The notes under the pieces: model-generated
The model's database searches: none
Told to the model about the DNA's origin: nothing
The model's input: the letters and a program-made list of their open reading frames with translations, nothing else
Position numbers and translations under genes: made by a program
NCBI GenBank assembly: GCA_017431395.1
Contig: JAFRLD010000182.1
Location: 1 to 10,680, forward strand
Reading direction: 5' to 3'
From: Bacillota bacterium
GTDB taxonomy: Bacteria > Bacillota > Clostridia > Peptostreptococcales > Anaerovoracaceae
Length of the DNA: 10,680 nucleotides
Shown: piece after piece, positions 1 to 7,068 of the stretch
Position numbering within the stretch: position 1 is the first letter of the stretch
How the letters are laid out: the number at the start of each line of letters is the position of its first letter

Positions 1-1249
1 GGTCAGCGCGCGGTGGGTTTTTTCGCCAGCCAAGGAAATACCCCGGGACCAAAAGAATGGATGTCAGGCCGATCCCAGTCAGCCACAGAGAAAGAATGTC
101 GTGAATGTTGATCGCGAACGTGAATGCGATCGCTCCGGTCACGACAACAAAGATACGTGTGTAGAAGATCAGTTCCCGGTCACTGGCGTTCTTCACAACA
201 AACGCTTTGATGATGTCTTCCGCCACCATAACACCGGATGCGAGCAGAAAGGAATCCGCCGACGACATGATCGCGGCGATCAGCCCGACCATGATCAGGA
301 CTGCCAGAACGGATCCGCCACGCTGAAGAAGGAAGGTGTACAGAATGGACTGGGAATCCTCGACCCCACCGGTTATGACCTTTTGAAATACGCCAAGATA
401 GGAGATCAATACAAGAGAGATCAACGTGATCACGAGCGGAAGCATGAAGCCCCAACGGGCTGTGCGGCTGCCTTTGCTCGCATAGATCCGCTCCCAGTTT
501 GTCTGATCGTTCATCAGGAAAAACAGCCCGAACGCGGCGATGTAAATAATGATCTCATACCAGGAAAGATCCGTCTGGAACAAATTAAGATTGTCCGGAT
601 CCCCCGCCGCCCGGTAGTATTCCTCGACCCCGCCGATCCCTCCTGCGATCCGCAACGTGACGACGATCAGCGCAATGATGCTGAAAGTCTGCAGGATCCC
701 CTGAAACACATCCGTCAACGCCACGCCCCAAAGTCCGCTGAGCACAGTATAGGCGATGATGACGATAAAGATCAGGATCAGCGCCAGGCTCCGCCCGATC
801 CCGAATGTAATGGTGATCAGATAGGACAAAGCGCTGAACTGCATAGCGATCATGGTAACATTCCGGATGAGCAGTGCTGCCGCTGCAGGGATCCGGATCA
901 CCCCTCCGCGATCCGGATAGTTCACCGCGAAGAATTCCGTAATGCTCCGGTAGTTCCGATCCCGGATCCGGTCAATAAGAAAGAAAGCGAAAAACAGCTC
1001 CACGATACAGGACATAGCCATGATCCAGTACTGGCTGGCGCCGAAATCATGGCTCCTTCCCACCAGTCCGATGATGGTGCCCCCTCCGATCCAGGTCCCA
1101 AGGTATGTGAAAAACACAAACCCGATCCCCAGGGACCGGCCGCAGTAGCTGTAGTCCTCAAATGAAATCAGTGCTTTCCGGATCAGGAAAGCACTCAACG
1201 CAAATAAGACGATCAGATATATCTGTACAATGATCAGAGAACTATTCAT
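1..1249 (-). CDS. Sodium:solute symporter (SSS family), 3' end beyond window
   Basis: Membrane transporter expected to import a small solute with Na+. The frame is open from ATG at 1249 to the left edge, giving 416 residues without a stop. The family is usually about 450-550 residues, so the last membrane helices and the stop are missing. What is seen: an N-terminal hydrophobic helix (3-22), then SYCGRSLG (34-41) and a GTWIGGGTIIG helix (51-61). ALTDVFQG follows at 177-184, and IAAIMSSADSFLLASG at 324-339 is the family signature. Ser329/Ser330 fall where the Na2-site Ser/Thr of the family lie. It lacks the ASDMS motif of PutP, so its substrate class differs from the second symporter in this window; the substrate is unknown. 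Its ATG lies inside the end of the preceding helix-turn-helix gene (ATGAATAG overlap), implying translational coupling. A long open frame on the opposite strand is only its shadow. Confidence 0.88.
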   Translation of the reverse strand, partial: MNSSLIIVQIYLIVLFALSAFLIRKALISFEDYSYCGRSLGIGFVFFTYLGTWIGGGTIIGLVGRSHDFGASQYWIMAMSCIVELFFAFFLIDRIRDRNYRSITEFFAVNYPDRGGVIRIPAAAALLIRNVTMIAMQFSALSYLITITFGIGRSLALILIFIVIIAYTVLSGLWGVALTDVFQGILQTFSIIALIVVTLRIAGGIGGVEEYYRAAGDPDNLNLFQTDLSWYEIIIYIAAFGLFFLMNDQTNWERIYASKGSRTARWGFMLPLVITLISLVLISYLGVFQKVITGGVEDSQSILYTFLLQRGGSVLAVLIMVGLIAAIMSSADSFLLASGVMVAEDIIKAFVVKNASDRELIFYTRIFVVVTGAIAFTFAINIHDILSLWLTGIGLTSILLVPGYFLGWRKNPPRAD

Positions 1250-1430
1250 TCTTCTCGACCTGACGATTGCTTCTGACCCAGTCGATCACATCCTCCTCAT
1301 CGAATCGGATGTTCTTGCCAAGCTTGATAAACGGGAGTCCCTGTTTCTTCAGGTTATAAATGGTAGTCCTCGTTACCTGTAGCATCTCTGCAACATCCTC
1401 CACCGTCAAAAATTTCATATCCCCAGCCAT
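1242..1430 (-). CDS. Small excisionase/AlpA-type helix-turn-helix protein
   Basis: A 62-residue DNA-binding protein, essentially one winged helix-turn-helix of the excisionase/HTH_17 (MerR-like) type. From the chosen ATG it reads MAGDMKFLTVEDVAEMLQV, with TRTTIYNLKKQGLP as the recognition part and KLGKNIRFDEEDVIDWV as the wing and final helix. These are the usual landmarks of this family. Three starts are possible: GTG 1439, ATG 1430 and ATG 1418. The AAAAGGAG at 1448-1441 lies 1 base from the GTG but 10 bases from ATG 1430, so 1430 is preferred. The gene ends 8 bases inside the symporter gene, so the two are almost certainly one transcript. Family members act as phage/plasmid excisionases or as small transcription regulators. 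No integrase is nearby, so local regulation of the symporter is the better guess (inference). Confidence 0.82.
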   Translation of the reverse strand: MAGDMKFLTVEDVAEMLQVTRTTIYNLKKQGLPFIKLGKNIRFDEEDVIDWVRSNRQVEKNE

Positions 1431-1440
1431 TGGCCTCACA

Positions 1441-1448
1441 CTCCTTTT
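1441..1448 (-). promoter_or_regulatory. Ribosome binding site deciding the HTH start
   Basis: AAAAGGAG on the minus strand is a strong Shine-Dalgarno sequence. Its 10-base distance to ATG 1430 is usable, whereas 1 base to GTG 1439 is not. It therefore argues for the 62-residue form of the protein. Confidence 0.65.
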
Positions 1449-1450
1449 AA

Positions 1451-1490
1451 TTATTGTCTATTACTGTATCTTATTGTATATCATCGTGTT
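1451..1490. repeat. 10-bp phased direct repeats (candidate operator)
   Basis: On the plus strand three consecutive decamers read TTATTGTCTA, TTACTGTATC and TTATTGTATA (1451-1480). A fourth, more degenerate copy TCATCGTGTT follows at 1481-1490. The spacing is one helical turn, so all copies face the same side of the DNA. They cover the -10 box, the start of transcription and the leader of the HTH-symporter promoter. Excisionase-type proteins often bind phased direct repeats, so binding and autoregulation by the adjacent HTH protein is plausible (inference). Confidence 0.55.
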
Positions 1491-1501
1491 CTTTCAGACA
1501 A
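1473..1501 (-). promoter_or_regulatory. Sigma-70/A-type promoter of the HTH-symporter unit
   Basis: On the minus strand TTGTCT (1501-1496, -35, 4 of 6 consensus bases) and TACAAT (1478-1473, -10, 5 of 6) are separated by exactly 17 bases. Transcription would start near 1466, giving a leader of about 35 bases with the AAAAGGAG site. It lies in the 95-base gap after the kinase-like gene, so the HTH-symporter pair can be expressed independently of the upstream operon. Confidence 0.65.
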
Positions 1502-1525
1502 GCGTTTTTTCTGGCCCAAAAGCTG

Positions 1526-3217
1526 TTATTCCTGCTCGATGAAATCCAGCAGCGCCTGCGCAGCGACCTTGATATCATCCCCTTCCGGATTCAGACCGAG
1601 ATGCGTGAAGACTTCGCCGAGGCAGACCCCGTTTTCCTGCAGTCCTTCGAAGATCCGGTCGATGATGGGACCGCATTTTTCCTGCCTTTGCATGGGTCCG
1701 AACGGATTGGCGAAATAGGTCTCAGATAATCCCGTCTCCTGCGTCGTGCCCTTAGCCATGCGGCGGCCGCGGATGAAGATCTCCTTCGCTTCCTCGAGAT
1801 CCGTAATGCGGCGCAGCCCCGACGCATCGTCATAGTTATTGGCATAGGCGAACAGGTCGATGGGATGATTCTGCGAGATCAGGGAATACGGAGCCGCCGG
1901 GGTGATGACCCTGGCGTTCGACTGGTCCGGATTAAAGAAGATGGACCGGTGGATATCCCGGTAAGGGGCACCCGGTTCCAGATCGTCGAGCCGGATGAAA
2001 GCGCCGATCTCCGTCCCCTGGGCATACGGGACCCCGTCCTCGATATGAAAACTGCCCATATCGTCGAAGACGATCTCCATCCGTTTGATCTTCTCATCTC
2101 CAAGCGCCTTCAGGGCCTCGATGGTCTCCGACTTGCCGGCGCCGGAATCTCCGAGGAGGCATATTCCCTTCTTGCGGCCATCCCGCAGGATCACATTGAT
2201 GAATGCCCCGTGGATCGGAAGCCAGCCCCGCTCCATCATGACCACGTTGTGGAGGGTCAGGACCATCTTTTTCATATACCCGAAGTATTCCACCTTCTCA
2301 GAGGAAGAAACGCTGCCGACCCAAAGGTCCTCATCGTGATCGTGATAGAAGGTGCATTTACCCTGTCCGTCCGGATTGCCGAACAAAACGATCCCATCCG
2401 GCCGGCCGGCAGCCTCTTCTGCCGTAGCCAGTTCGAACAGGTTAGCGCAGGAAATGCCATTCGCCATGTAATCCCTGTGGAAGCAGATAAAGAATAACAG
2501 TCCGCCGACCTTCGCCGGATAGCAGAAGTATTCCGACGGATCCGCGTCAAAGGTGAACGCCGGGTTCTTGCCCGTCTGCTCGAACATGCCTTCTCTCTTG
2601 TTGGATCTCGGATGAAGGATCGTTGGGGTCCGGAGCATGACGGAATCGATGAACATGATCTCCTTCAGGAAGCTGTACCGTTCACTGAGGTCGATGGAAT
2701 CATTGTAATAGCAGGCGATCCCCGCATTGGTACCGGACTGCTGCTGCCGGAGCACCTTGTTGATGTGCCCGCTCAGCGTCTGCTCGATCTGCCGGAAGGT
2801 GTTCCGGATCAGTTCATTGAACTGGGAATCGCGGGTGACAAAAGCTGCCGATTCCACATCGCTCGCCCGGTTCATCGTCACGGAGTATCTCTGGTGGTCT
2901 CTCCAGAAATCGAACATGCCTTCCACGAACAGCAGGGCACGGTCGGTCCCGTCGATATAGGGGCTTTCGATCTCATCGATGTCAAACACGATGACCTGTC
3001 TGGCCAGTCTGCAAAGCGCCCGGACCGCCTCTTCTTCCGTTCCCCCGGCAAGCGCCCACTCGTAGATGTCCGGGTCCTTCCTGGCGAGATGTTTTATGAA
3101 GCGTAGGCAGACCGCCTGAAACTCCTCCGATTTGATCAGGCCCGATTTCGTCGTCGGTAAAGCCAAATCAAAATTCAAGATCGCGATATCTTCTGTCAAA
3201 TACAGTTTTTCTTTCAT
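1526..3217 (-). CDS. Divergent phosphoenolpyruvate carboxykinase-fold (PEPCK/HPrK-like) protein
   Basis: A 563-residue soluble protein of the PEPCK/HPr-kinase P-loop fold. Compared by eye with E. coli ATP-PEPCK, several landmarks recur in order. MKK (315-317) and His336 are 19 residues apart (Lys317 to His336), the same as the E. coli Mn2+ ligands Lys213 and His232. The P-loop is GDSGAGKS (356-363), and IVFDDMG (382-388) supplies the second metal-binding Asp. NARVITP (434-440) matches the substrate/ATP-binding Arg region, and GTTQETGLSETYFANPFG (490-507) resembles the lid and FSACFG region. Differences: the P-loop reads like HPr kinase (GKSET) rather than GLSGTGKTTL, and the E. coli TGRSPKDK substrate motif is not evident in the divergent first 300 residues. 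The length is close to classical PEPCK (about 540). AAGGAGGA sits 8 bases before ATG 3217 and overlaps the upstream stop. Oxaloacetate decarboxylation is possible, but another phosphotransfer role cannot be excluded. Confidence 0.75.
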   Translation of the reverse strand: MKEKLYLTEDIAILNFDLALPTTKSGLIKSEEFQAVCLRFIKHLARKDPDIYEWALAGGTEEEAVRALCRLARQVIVFDIDEIESPYIDGTDRALLFVEGMFDFWRDHQRYSVTMNRASDVESAAFVTRDSQFNELIRNTFRQIEQTLSGHINKVLRQQQSGTNAGIACYYNDSIDLSERYSFLKEIMFIDSVMLRTPTILHPRSNKREGMFEQTGKNPAFTFDADPSEYFCYPAKVGGLLFFICFHRDYMANGISCANLFELATAEEAAGRPDGIVLFGNPDGQGKCTFYHDHDEDLWVGSVSSSEKVEYFGYMKKMVLTLHNVVMMERGWLPIHGAFINVILRDGRKKGICLLGDSGAGKSETIEALKALGDEKIKRMEIVFDDMGSFHIEDGVPYAQGTEIGAFIRLDDLEPGAPYRDIHRSIFFNPDQSNARVITPAAPYSLISQNHPIDLFAYANNYDDASGLRRITDLEEAKEIFIRGRRMAKGTTQETGLSETYFANPFGPMQRQEKCGPIIDRIFEGLQENGVCLGEVFTHLGLNPEGDDIKVAAQALLDFIEQE

Positions 3218-3231
3218 ATATATAGTCCTCC

Positions 3232-4731
3232 TTATATCGCAGATCTCTCCGCGATGATATTTACATGGTCACGTCCCAGTTCCGCTGCCAGCACATCTCC
3301 CCGTCGAACCTTCTCTGCGTGCTCCGCCGGAATGTGCATGCTCCGGAGCATCTTCGCCAGCTCCTGCATTTCATCCAGCGGCACTGGGCTGTCGCTTCGC
3401 ACTGGGATCAGTCTTCCCGCCGTGCTCCCTGCCGGAGCATCCGAGACAGACCTGATCGTCGTGGTCAGGATACGGTGCGGGTCGGTCAATTCCTGCCGGG
3501 CGAAAGCTTCTCCCCGCGGGCATCCGTTCCCGGTCACCAGGATCTTCTCCTGCTCCGGATCCCATTCCGCTAAGATCTGGCAGCCCTTCGGGCAAAGCGT
3601 GCAGGTCACGGCGTTCTCTTCGGGCAGCCCCTTCAGGGCGGCATTGTGGGGATTCTTCTCCCACTTCTGCAAAGGCTGGACCGCCCCGCCTTCCGCATAA
3701 GCCGCACAAATGGCCGCGTTCGCCCCGGCGATCTCTCCCTGTTCGGATACGAAATCCGCCAGGTCCATCACGGCTCTGGCATTCCCGCAGGCGAAGATCC
3801 CCGGGATGTTCGTCTGAAGGTATGCATCCGTCTTCGCCCCGCCGGTCTTAGGATCGAGTTTCACTCCGGCGGTTTTGGCAACTTCGTTCTCCGGGATCAG
3901 CCCCACCGAAAGGATCAGCGTGTCGCATTCTATGCGTTTTTTCGTTCCCGGAACGGGCTGCAGGTCCTCATCGACCTCAGAAAGTTCCACCGCTTCGAGC
4001 CTGCCTTTGCCATAAATGTTAGAAACCGTTGTCCTGAGATGGAGCGGGATCCCGAAATCGTACAGGCACTGCCGGACATTTCGCGCGAGTCCCGTCGGCT
4101 CCGCCATGACCTCTGCCGCACAGAGCACCTCCGCCCCTTCCAGAGTCAGCCGCCTGGCCATGATCAGGCCGATATCCCCGGTGCCGAGCAGCACCACGCG
4201 CCGGCCGACCATGATATTCTTCCGGTTGATCAGGTTCTGGGCCACGCCCGCGGTATAGATCCCCGCAGGCCTCGTCCCCGGGATCGACAGCATCCCGCGC
4301 GTCCTCTCCCGGCAGCCGGTGGCAAGAACGATGGACTTCGCCTGCAGCACCTTATAGCCGCTGCGGGTGATGACGGTGACCGCGAACCCCGGCCGGAAAC
4401 CAGCTTTTGTTTCTGCCGGCACCGCCTCCTGCAGCCGGATCTCTGTCACCATGCAGCCGGTCAGGATCTGCACGCCTGCCTCCTCTGCTTTCTGGATCTC
4501 GATCTCCGCGTATTCCGGACCGGAGAGCTGCGCCCCGTAGCGCACGATCCCGAAGCCGTCATGCACGCACTGGTTCAGGATCCCGCCGGGGATCTCGTCG
4601 CGCTCTAAAACCGCGACGCGAAACGGGCTGCACGCTTTGTCAGATCGCGCAGCTGTCTGCATCGCAGCCTTGGCGGCCGAGAGTCCTCCCGGCCCCGCTC
4701 CGATCACGAGGATATCGTATTCCAGTTCCAT
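3232..4731 (-). CDS. NAD(P)/FAD-dependent oxidoreductase with fused C-terminal DUF1667
   Basis: A 499-residue flavoprotein, probably the NAD(P)-linked electron-transfer partner of the preceding FAD dehydrogenase. The N-terminal FAD motif is GAGPGG (11-16) and a second nucleotide-binding motif, GTGDIG (183-188), would take NAD(P). GIFACGNA (311-318) followed by the EQGEIAGANAA stretch is the C-terminal FAD motif. GGILNQCVHDGFG (49-61) and ATGCRERTRG (137-146) are typical of the subfamily found beside GlpA-like dehydrogenases. No CxxC flavin-reactive disulfide is present. From about 374 a DUF1667 domain follows, with Cys377, 380, 384 and 404 (TCTLCPKGC and GNGCPRGEAFARQE), which could hold an Fe-S cluster (inference). 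In the arrangement I know from Thermotoga and clostridia, DUF1667 is a separate ~120-residue protein, so this is a fusion. AAGGAAGAG is placed 6 bases before ATG 4731; the gap to the upstream gene is 16 bases. Confidence 0.88.
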   Translation of the reverse strand: MELEYDILVIGAGPGGLSAAKAAMQTAARSDKACSPFRVAVLERDEIPGGILNQCVHDGFGIVRYGAQLSGPEYAEIEIQKAEEAGVQILTGCMVTEIRLQEAVPAETKAGFRPGFAVTVITRSGYKVLQAKSIVLATGCRERTRGMLSIPGTRPAGIYTAGVAQNLINRKNIMVGRRVVLLGTGDIGLIMARRLTLEGAEVLCAAEVMAEPTGLARNVRQCLYDFGIPLHLRTTVSNIYGKGRLEAVELSEVDEDLQPVPGTKKRIECDTLILSVGLIPENEVAKTAGVKLDPKTGGAKTDAYLQTNIPGIFACGNARAVMDLADFVSEQGEIAGANAAICAAYAEGGAVQPLQKWEKNPHNAALKGLPEENAVTCTLCPKGCQILAEWDPEQEKILVTGNGCPRGEAFARQELTDPHRILTTTIRSVSDAPAGSTAGRLIPVRSDSPVPLDEMQELAKMLRSMHIPAEHAEKVRRGDVLAAELGRDHVNIIAERSAI

Positions 4732-4747
4732 CTATATCTCTTCCTTA

Positions 4748-6301
4748 TTATTTAACCCATCCGGTGAACATCCGGCTGGCGCCATTCCGATAGCGGATCT
4801 CCTCCGGCTTCATTCCGTATTCGCGGGTCATCATCTCCGTAATCCGCGGCAGGCAGTAGCCTCCGTTGCAGCGACCGGTCGTCGCCCAGGCCCGGTATTT
4901 GATGGCGGACACGGACCTCGCCCCCAGTGGATTCTCGATGGCCTGCCGGATCTCCCGTTTCGTGATCTTCTGGCAGCGGCAGATGATCTCTCCATAGTCA
5001 GGATCCTGCCGGATCAGTTCCGCCTGCTTCTCCGGGCTCTGCTCCCGGAATCTGAGGATCCCCTGCCTGGTGCTGTGAAAGTCCGGCTTCAGGCGCAGGC
5101 CGGAGTCCGCTGCGCTTTGTTCCTCCGCAGGTCCAGCCTTTGCTCTCTCCGCTTCGTCGATCATCCTGCAGATCTTTCTCGCGATCGGAACCGATGCCGT
5201 GAGTCCCGGTGATTCGATGCCGATCACATCGATCAGCCCCGGAACCTCTTTCTCCGCGCGGATCACGAAATCGCTGTATCCGCCCTTCTCCGGCGGCGAA
5301 AGCTTCGGCCGGATCCCGCTGTAGTTTCCGATCGGCTGCATTTCCCCGATCTGCGGCATCAGCTGACAGGCTTCTTCCATGAGCTTATCCATAACAGGGC
5401 GGGTACAGGCGTAGTCTTCGCGCACCGCCGGATCATGCTCCGTGAGATATTGCGCCGAAGGTCCGATGATGATGTTCCCTTCTATGGTCGGCGTCAGGTG
5501 GACGCCCAGGCCGCCCGCTTTTTTCGGAGGCGCCGGATACACCGGCATCGAAAGCTCGTATTTATCGAGAATGAAGTACTCTCCCCTGCAAGGGTAGATC
5601 TGATACCCACCTGCCCCTGCCATCCGCGCGATCCGGTCCGCCTGCAGGCCCGCGCAGTTGATCAGATAGCGACAGCGAAGCTTTTTCCCGTCCCTTGTCT
5701 GCAGACAGAACCGGCCTGCTTCCGAAACCTTCAAACTGTTTTCAGGGACCGCTTCGATCCCGGTCACTTCCGTATCGAGAAAAACGTCCACCCCGTTTTC
5801 ATGGGCGTTCTCCGCCAGGGCCACGCAATAAAGGAACGGATTCGTGATCCCGGTGTGCGGCGACCAAAGAGCGGCTTCAGGGCACTGCAATCCCGTCAGC
5901 TCATGCTCCGCCAGAAGCTCCCGCAGCTCCTCTCCCCGCACGATCTTGAGATCCCGGCAGCCATTCTCCCGTCCCTGGGCGAGCAGATGCTCCAGTGTTT
6001 CGATATCCTCCGCGCTGTATCCAAGCACCAGCTTCCCCGTCTCGCGAAACGGCACATCGAGCTCCGCACAGAGCTGGCCGAACCCCTCGTTTCCCTCCAC
6101 GCAAAGGCTGGCCATGAGGCTGTCCGGCCGATTGTTGAAGCCGGCATGCACCACCGCGGAATTCCTCCCGGTGGTCTCCCCTGCAACATCGCCGTCTTTT
6201 TCGAGCACGGCAACAGAGAGCTCATAGCGGGAAAGTTCCCTCGCGAGAGCACAGCCTACGGCGCCGGCGCCGATTATGATCACGTCGTAAAAATGCTGCA
6301 T
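4748..6301 (-). CDS. FAD-dependent dehydrogenase (GlpA/LhgO-like) with BFD-type [2Fe-2S] domain
   Basis: A 517-residue flavoprotein expected to oxidise glycerol-3-phosphate or a 2-hydroxy acid and pass electrons to its partner oxidoreductase. The N-terminus holds the FAD Rossmann motif GAGAVGCALARELS, then GETTGRNSAVVHAGF, which resembles the LhgO/GlpA group of the DAO superfamily. The C-terminal ~85 residues form a BFD-like [2Fe-2S] domain with Cys441-x-Cys443 and Cys478-x4-Cys483 (IICRCQKIT and GRCNGGYC). This layout (DAO plus BFD in one chain) is that of GlpA-type dehydrogenases rather than the clostridial hydroxyproline/proline complexes. ATG 6301 was chosen because FYDVIIIGAG then follows directly, as is usual. 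ATG 6328 would add nine residues, and neither start has a strong ribosome binding site. No glycerol kinase gene is visible, so the substrate stays open. Confidence 0.85.
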   Translation of the reverse strand: MQHFYDVIIIGAGAVGCALARELSRYELSVAVLEKDGDVAGETTGRNSAVVHAGFNNRPDSLMASLCVEGNEGFGQLCAELDVPFRETGKLVLGYSAEDIETLEHLLAQGRENGCRDLKIVRGEELRELLAEHELTGLQCPEAALWSPHTGITNPFLYCVALAENAHENGVDVFLDTEVTGIEAVPENSLKVSEAGRFCLQTRDGKKLRCRYLINCAGLQADRIARMAGAGGYQIYPCRGEYFILDKYELSMPVYPAPPKKAGGLGVHLTPTIEGNIIIGPSAQYLTEHDPAVREDYACTRPVMDKLMEEACQLMPQIGEMQPIGNYSGIRPKLSPPEKGGYSDFVIRAEKEVPGLIDVIGIESPGLTASVPIARKICRMIDEAERAKAGPAEEQSAADSGLRLKPDFHSTRQGILRFREQSPEKQAELIRQDPDYGEIICRCQKITKREIRQAIENPLGARSVSAIKYRAWATTGRCNGGYCLPRITEMMTREYGMKPEEIRYRNGASRMFTGWVK

Positions 6302-6349
6302 AGATCTACACCAACCTTCGCCCATCATAGCACATTCCGCCTGCCGGTA

Positions 6350-6937
6350 TCAACTTCTGCAGAGCCCCTCCAGAAACATGGGCAACATCTGCTGGGAGTA
6401 CTGCATCAGGGAGTAGTTGCCGCTGGCGAGGCACCAGTCATACATCATCCCCCGCTCGAACATGGCGTACGCCCGCATGATATCGTTGACGGAGAGGTCC
6501 CCCCGAAAGACCCCTTCCTGCTGGCCTTCGATGGCGATCTGCCGCAGCAGTCTGTAGTAGGTCCGGTCCGGTTCGAGCAGATGCTTCTCCCCCTTCGTTA
6601 CGAGCTGGGTCGCGAACAGCTGGGACAAAAGGGTCACCGAGACCGTGTTCTCGATCATCAGGAAGAGTTCCTGATTCATGCGGACCAGCTTTTGCAGAGG
6701 ATCCAGCTCCGGATCAAGAGTCTCCATCAGCTCCTCGTACTTCTCGTCGAACAGATATGAGAGCGACCCCATGAGCGCGTCCTTCGATTCGAAGTAATGA
6801 TAGAACGAACCTTTCGAGGTGTTCGATGCCTCTACGATGTCGTCGATGGTCGTATTATCGTACCCGTACTGGTAAAACAGCTGCCACGCCGCCGAAACGA
6901 TCCGGCTCTTTGTCTGATTTTTTCCCGGTTTTTTCAT
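6350..6937 (-). CDS. TetR/AcrR-family transcriptional regulator
   Basis: A 195-residue repressor-type protein. Residues about 10-57 form the TetR DNA-binding domain: SRIVSAAWQLFYQYGYDNTT, then IDDIVEASNTSKGSFYHYF with ESKDAL, closely matching the family signature. The rest is an alpha-helical ligand-binding/dimerisation part with no recognisable ligand motif. ATG 6937 is preceded by AGGAG at a normal 7-9 base distance. It is the first gene of the minus-strand operon and diverges from putP across a 177-base spacer that contains a palindrome over its own -35 box. Autorepression and control of the oxidoreductase operon and possibly putP are therefore likely (inference). The effector is unknown. 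Confidence 0.92.
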   Translation of the reverse strand: MKKPGKNQTKSRIVSAAWQLFYQYGYDNTTIDDIVEASNTSKGSFYHYFESKDALMGSLSYLFDEKYEELMETLDPELDPLQKLVRMNQELFLMIENTVSVTLLSQLFATQLVTKGEKHLLEPDRTYYRLLRQIAIEGQQEGVFRGDLSVNDIMRAYAMFERGMMYDWCLASGNYSLMQYSQQMLPMFLEGLCRS

Positions 6938-6961
6938 CTTATCTCTCCTATACTATACTTT

Positions 6962-6990
6962 AGTCTACTATATAAATGTTGATATTTCAA
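6962..6990 (-). promoter_or_regulatory. Promoter of tetR and the oxidoreductase operon
   Basis: Reading the minus strand, TTGAAA (6990-6985, 5 of 6 consensus) and TAGACT (6967-6962, 4 of 6) are separated by 17 bases. Transcription would start near 6955, giving a short leader with the AGGAG site. Other TATA-like hexamers (TATAGT) nearby make the exact -10 box uncertain. Confidence 0.5.
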
Positions 6991-6995
6991 CGTTT
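6974..6995. promoter_or_regulatory. 22-bp near-palindrome, candidate TetR operator
   Basis: Left arm AAATGTTGA (6974-6982) and right arm TCAACGTTT (6987-6995) are complementary at 8 of 9 positions around the 4-base centre TATT. The element covers the -35 box of the tetR promoter and lies between tetR and putP. Size, symmetry and position fit a TetR-family operator; the assignment to this TetR protein is inference. Confidence 0.55.
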
Positions 6996-7002
6996 TTCTT
7001 GT

Positions 7003-7014
7003 CGTGTATACACG
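7003..7014. promoter_or_regulatory. Perfect 12-bp palindrome CGTGTATACACG
   Basis: A fully self-complementary 12-mer located about 55 bases before the putP -10 box and 20 bases from the centre of the larger palindrome, roughly two helical turns. It shares no clear core with the 22-bp element, so it may bind a different factor. Confidence 0.35.
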
Positions 7015-7068
7015 GTATTCTGTTTTTTGGTTCAGTAATCAGTTCATATTTCATTCTAATTCGTCAGA

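Noticed and set aside
101..1165. Plus-strand open frame of 354 codons
   Set aside because: It is antisense to the sodium symporter gene. The product is rich in Asp, Arg, His, Pro and Gln with no domain, as expected from the reverse strand of a GC-rich membrane-protein gene.
1242..1439. Phage or integrative-element origin for the excisionase-like gene
   Set aside because: No integrase, attachment-site repeat, tRNA or phage gene is visible around it, and it is coupled to a transporter gene.
1500..1525. Possible hairpin terminator after the PEPCK-like gene
   Set aside because: On the minus strand AGCTTTT and AAAACGCT pair only imperfectly, the stem is AT-rich and no T-run follows, so it was not called a terminator. 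Read-through into the HTH-symporter pair remains possible.
3646..4608. Plus-strand open frames opposite the oxidoreductase genes (also 5435-6760)
   Set aside because: They are shadows of well-supported minus-strand genes; no recognisable domain and Arg/Pro/His-rich composition.
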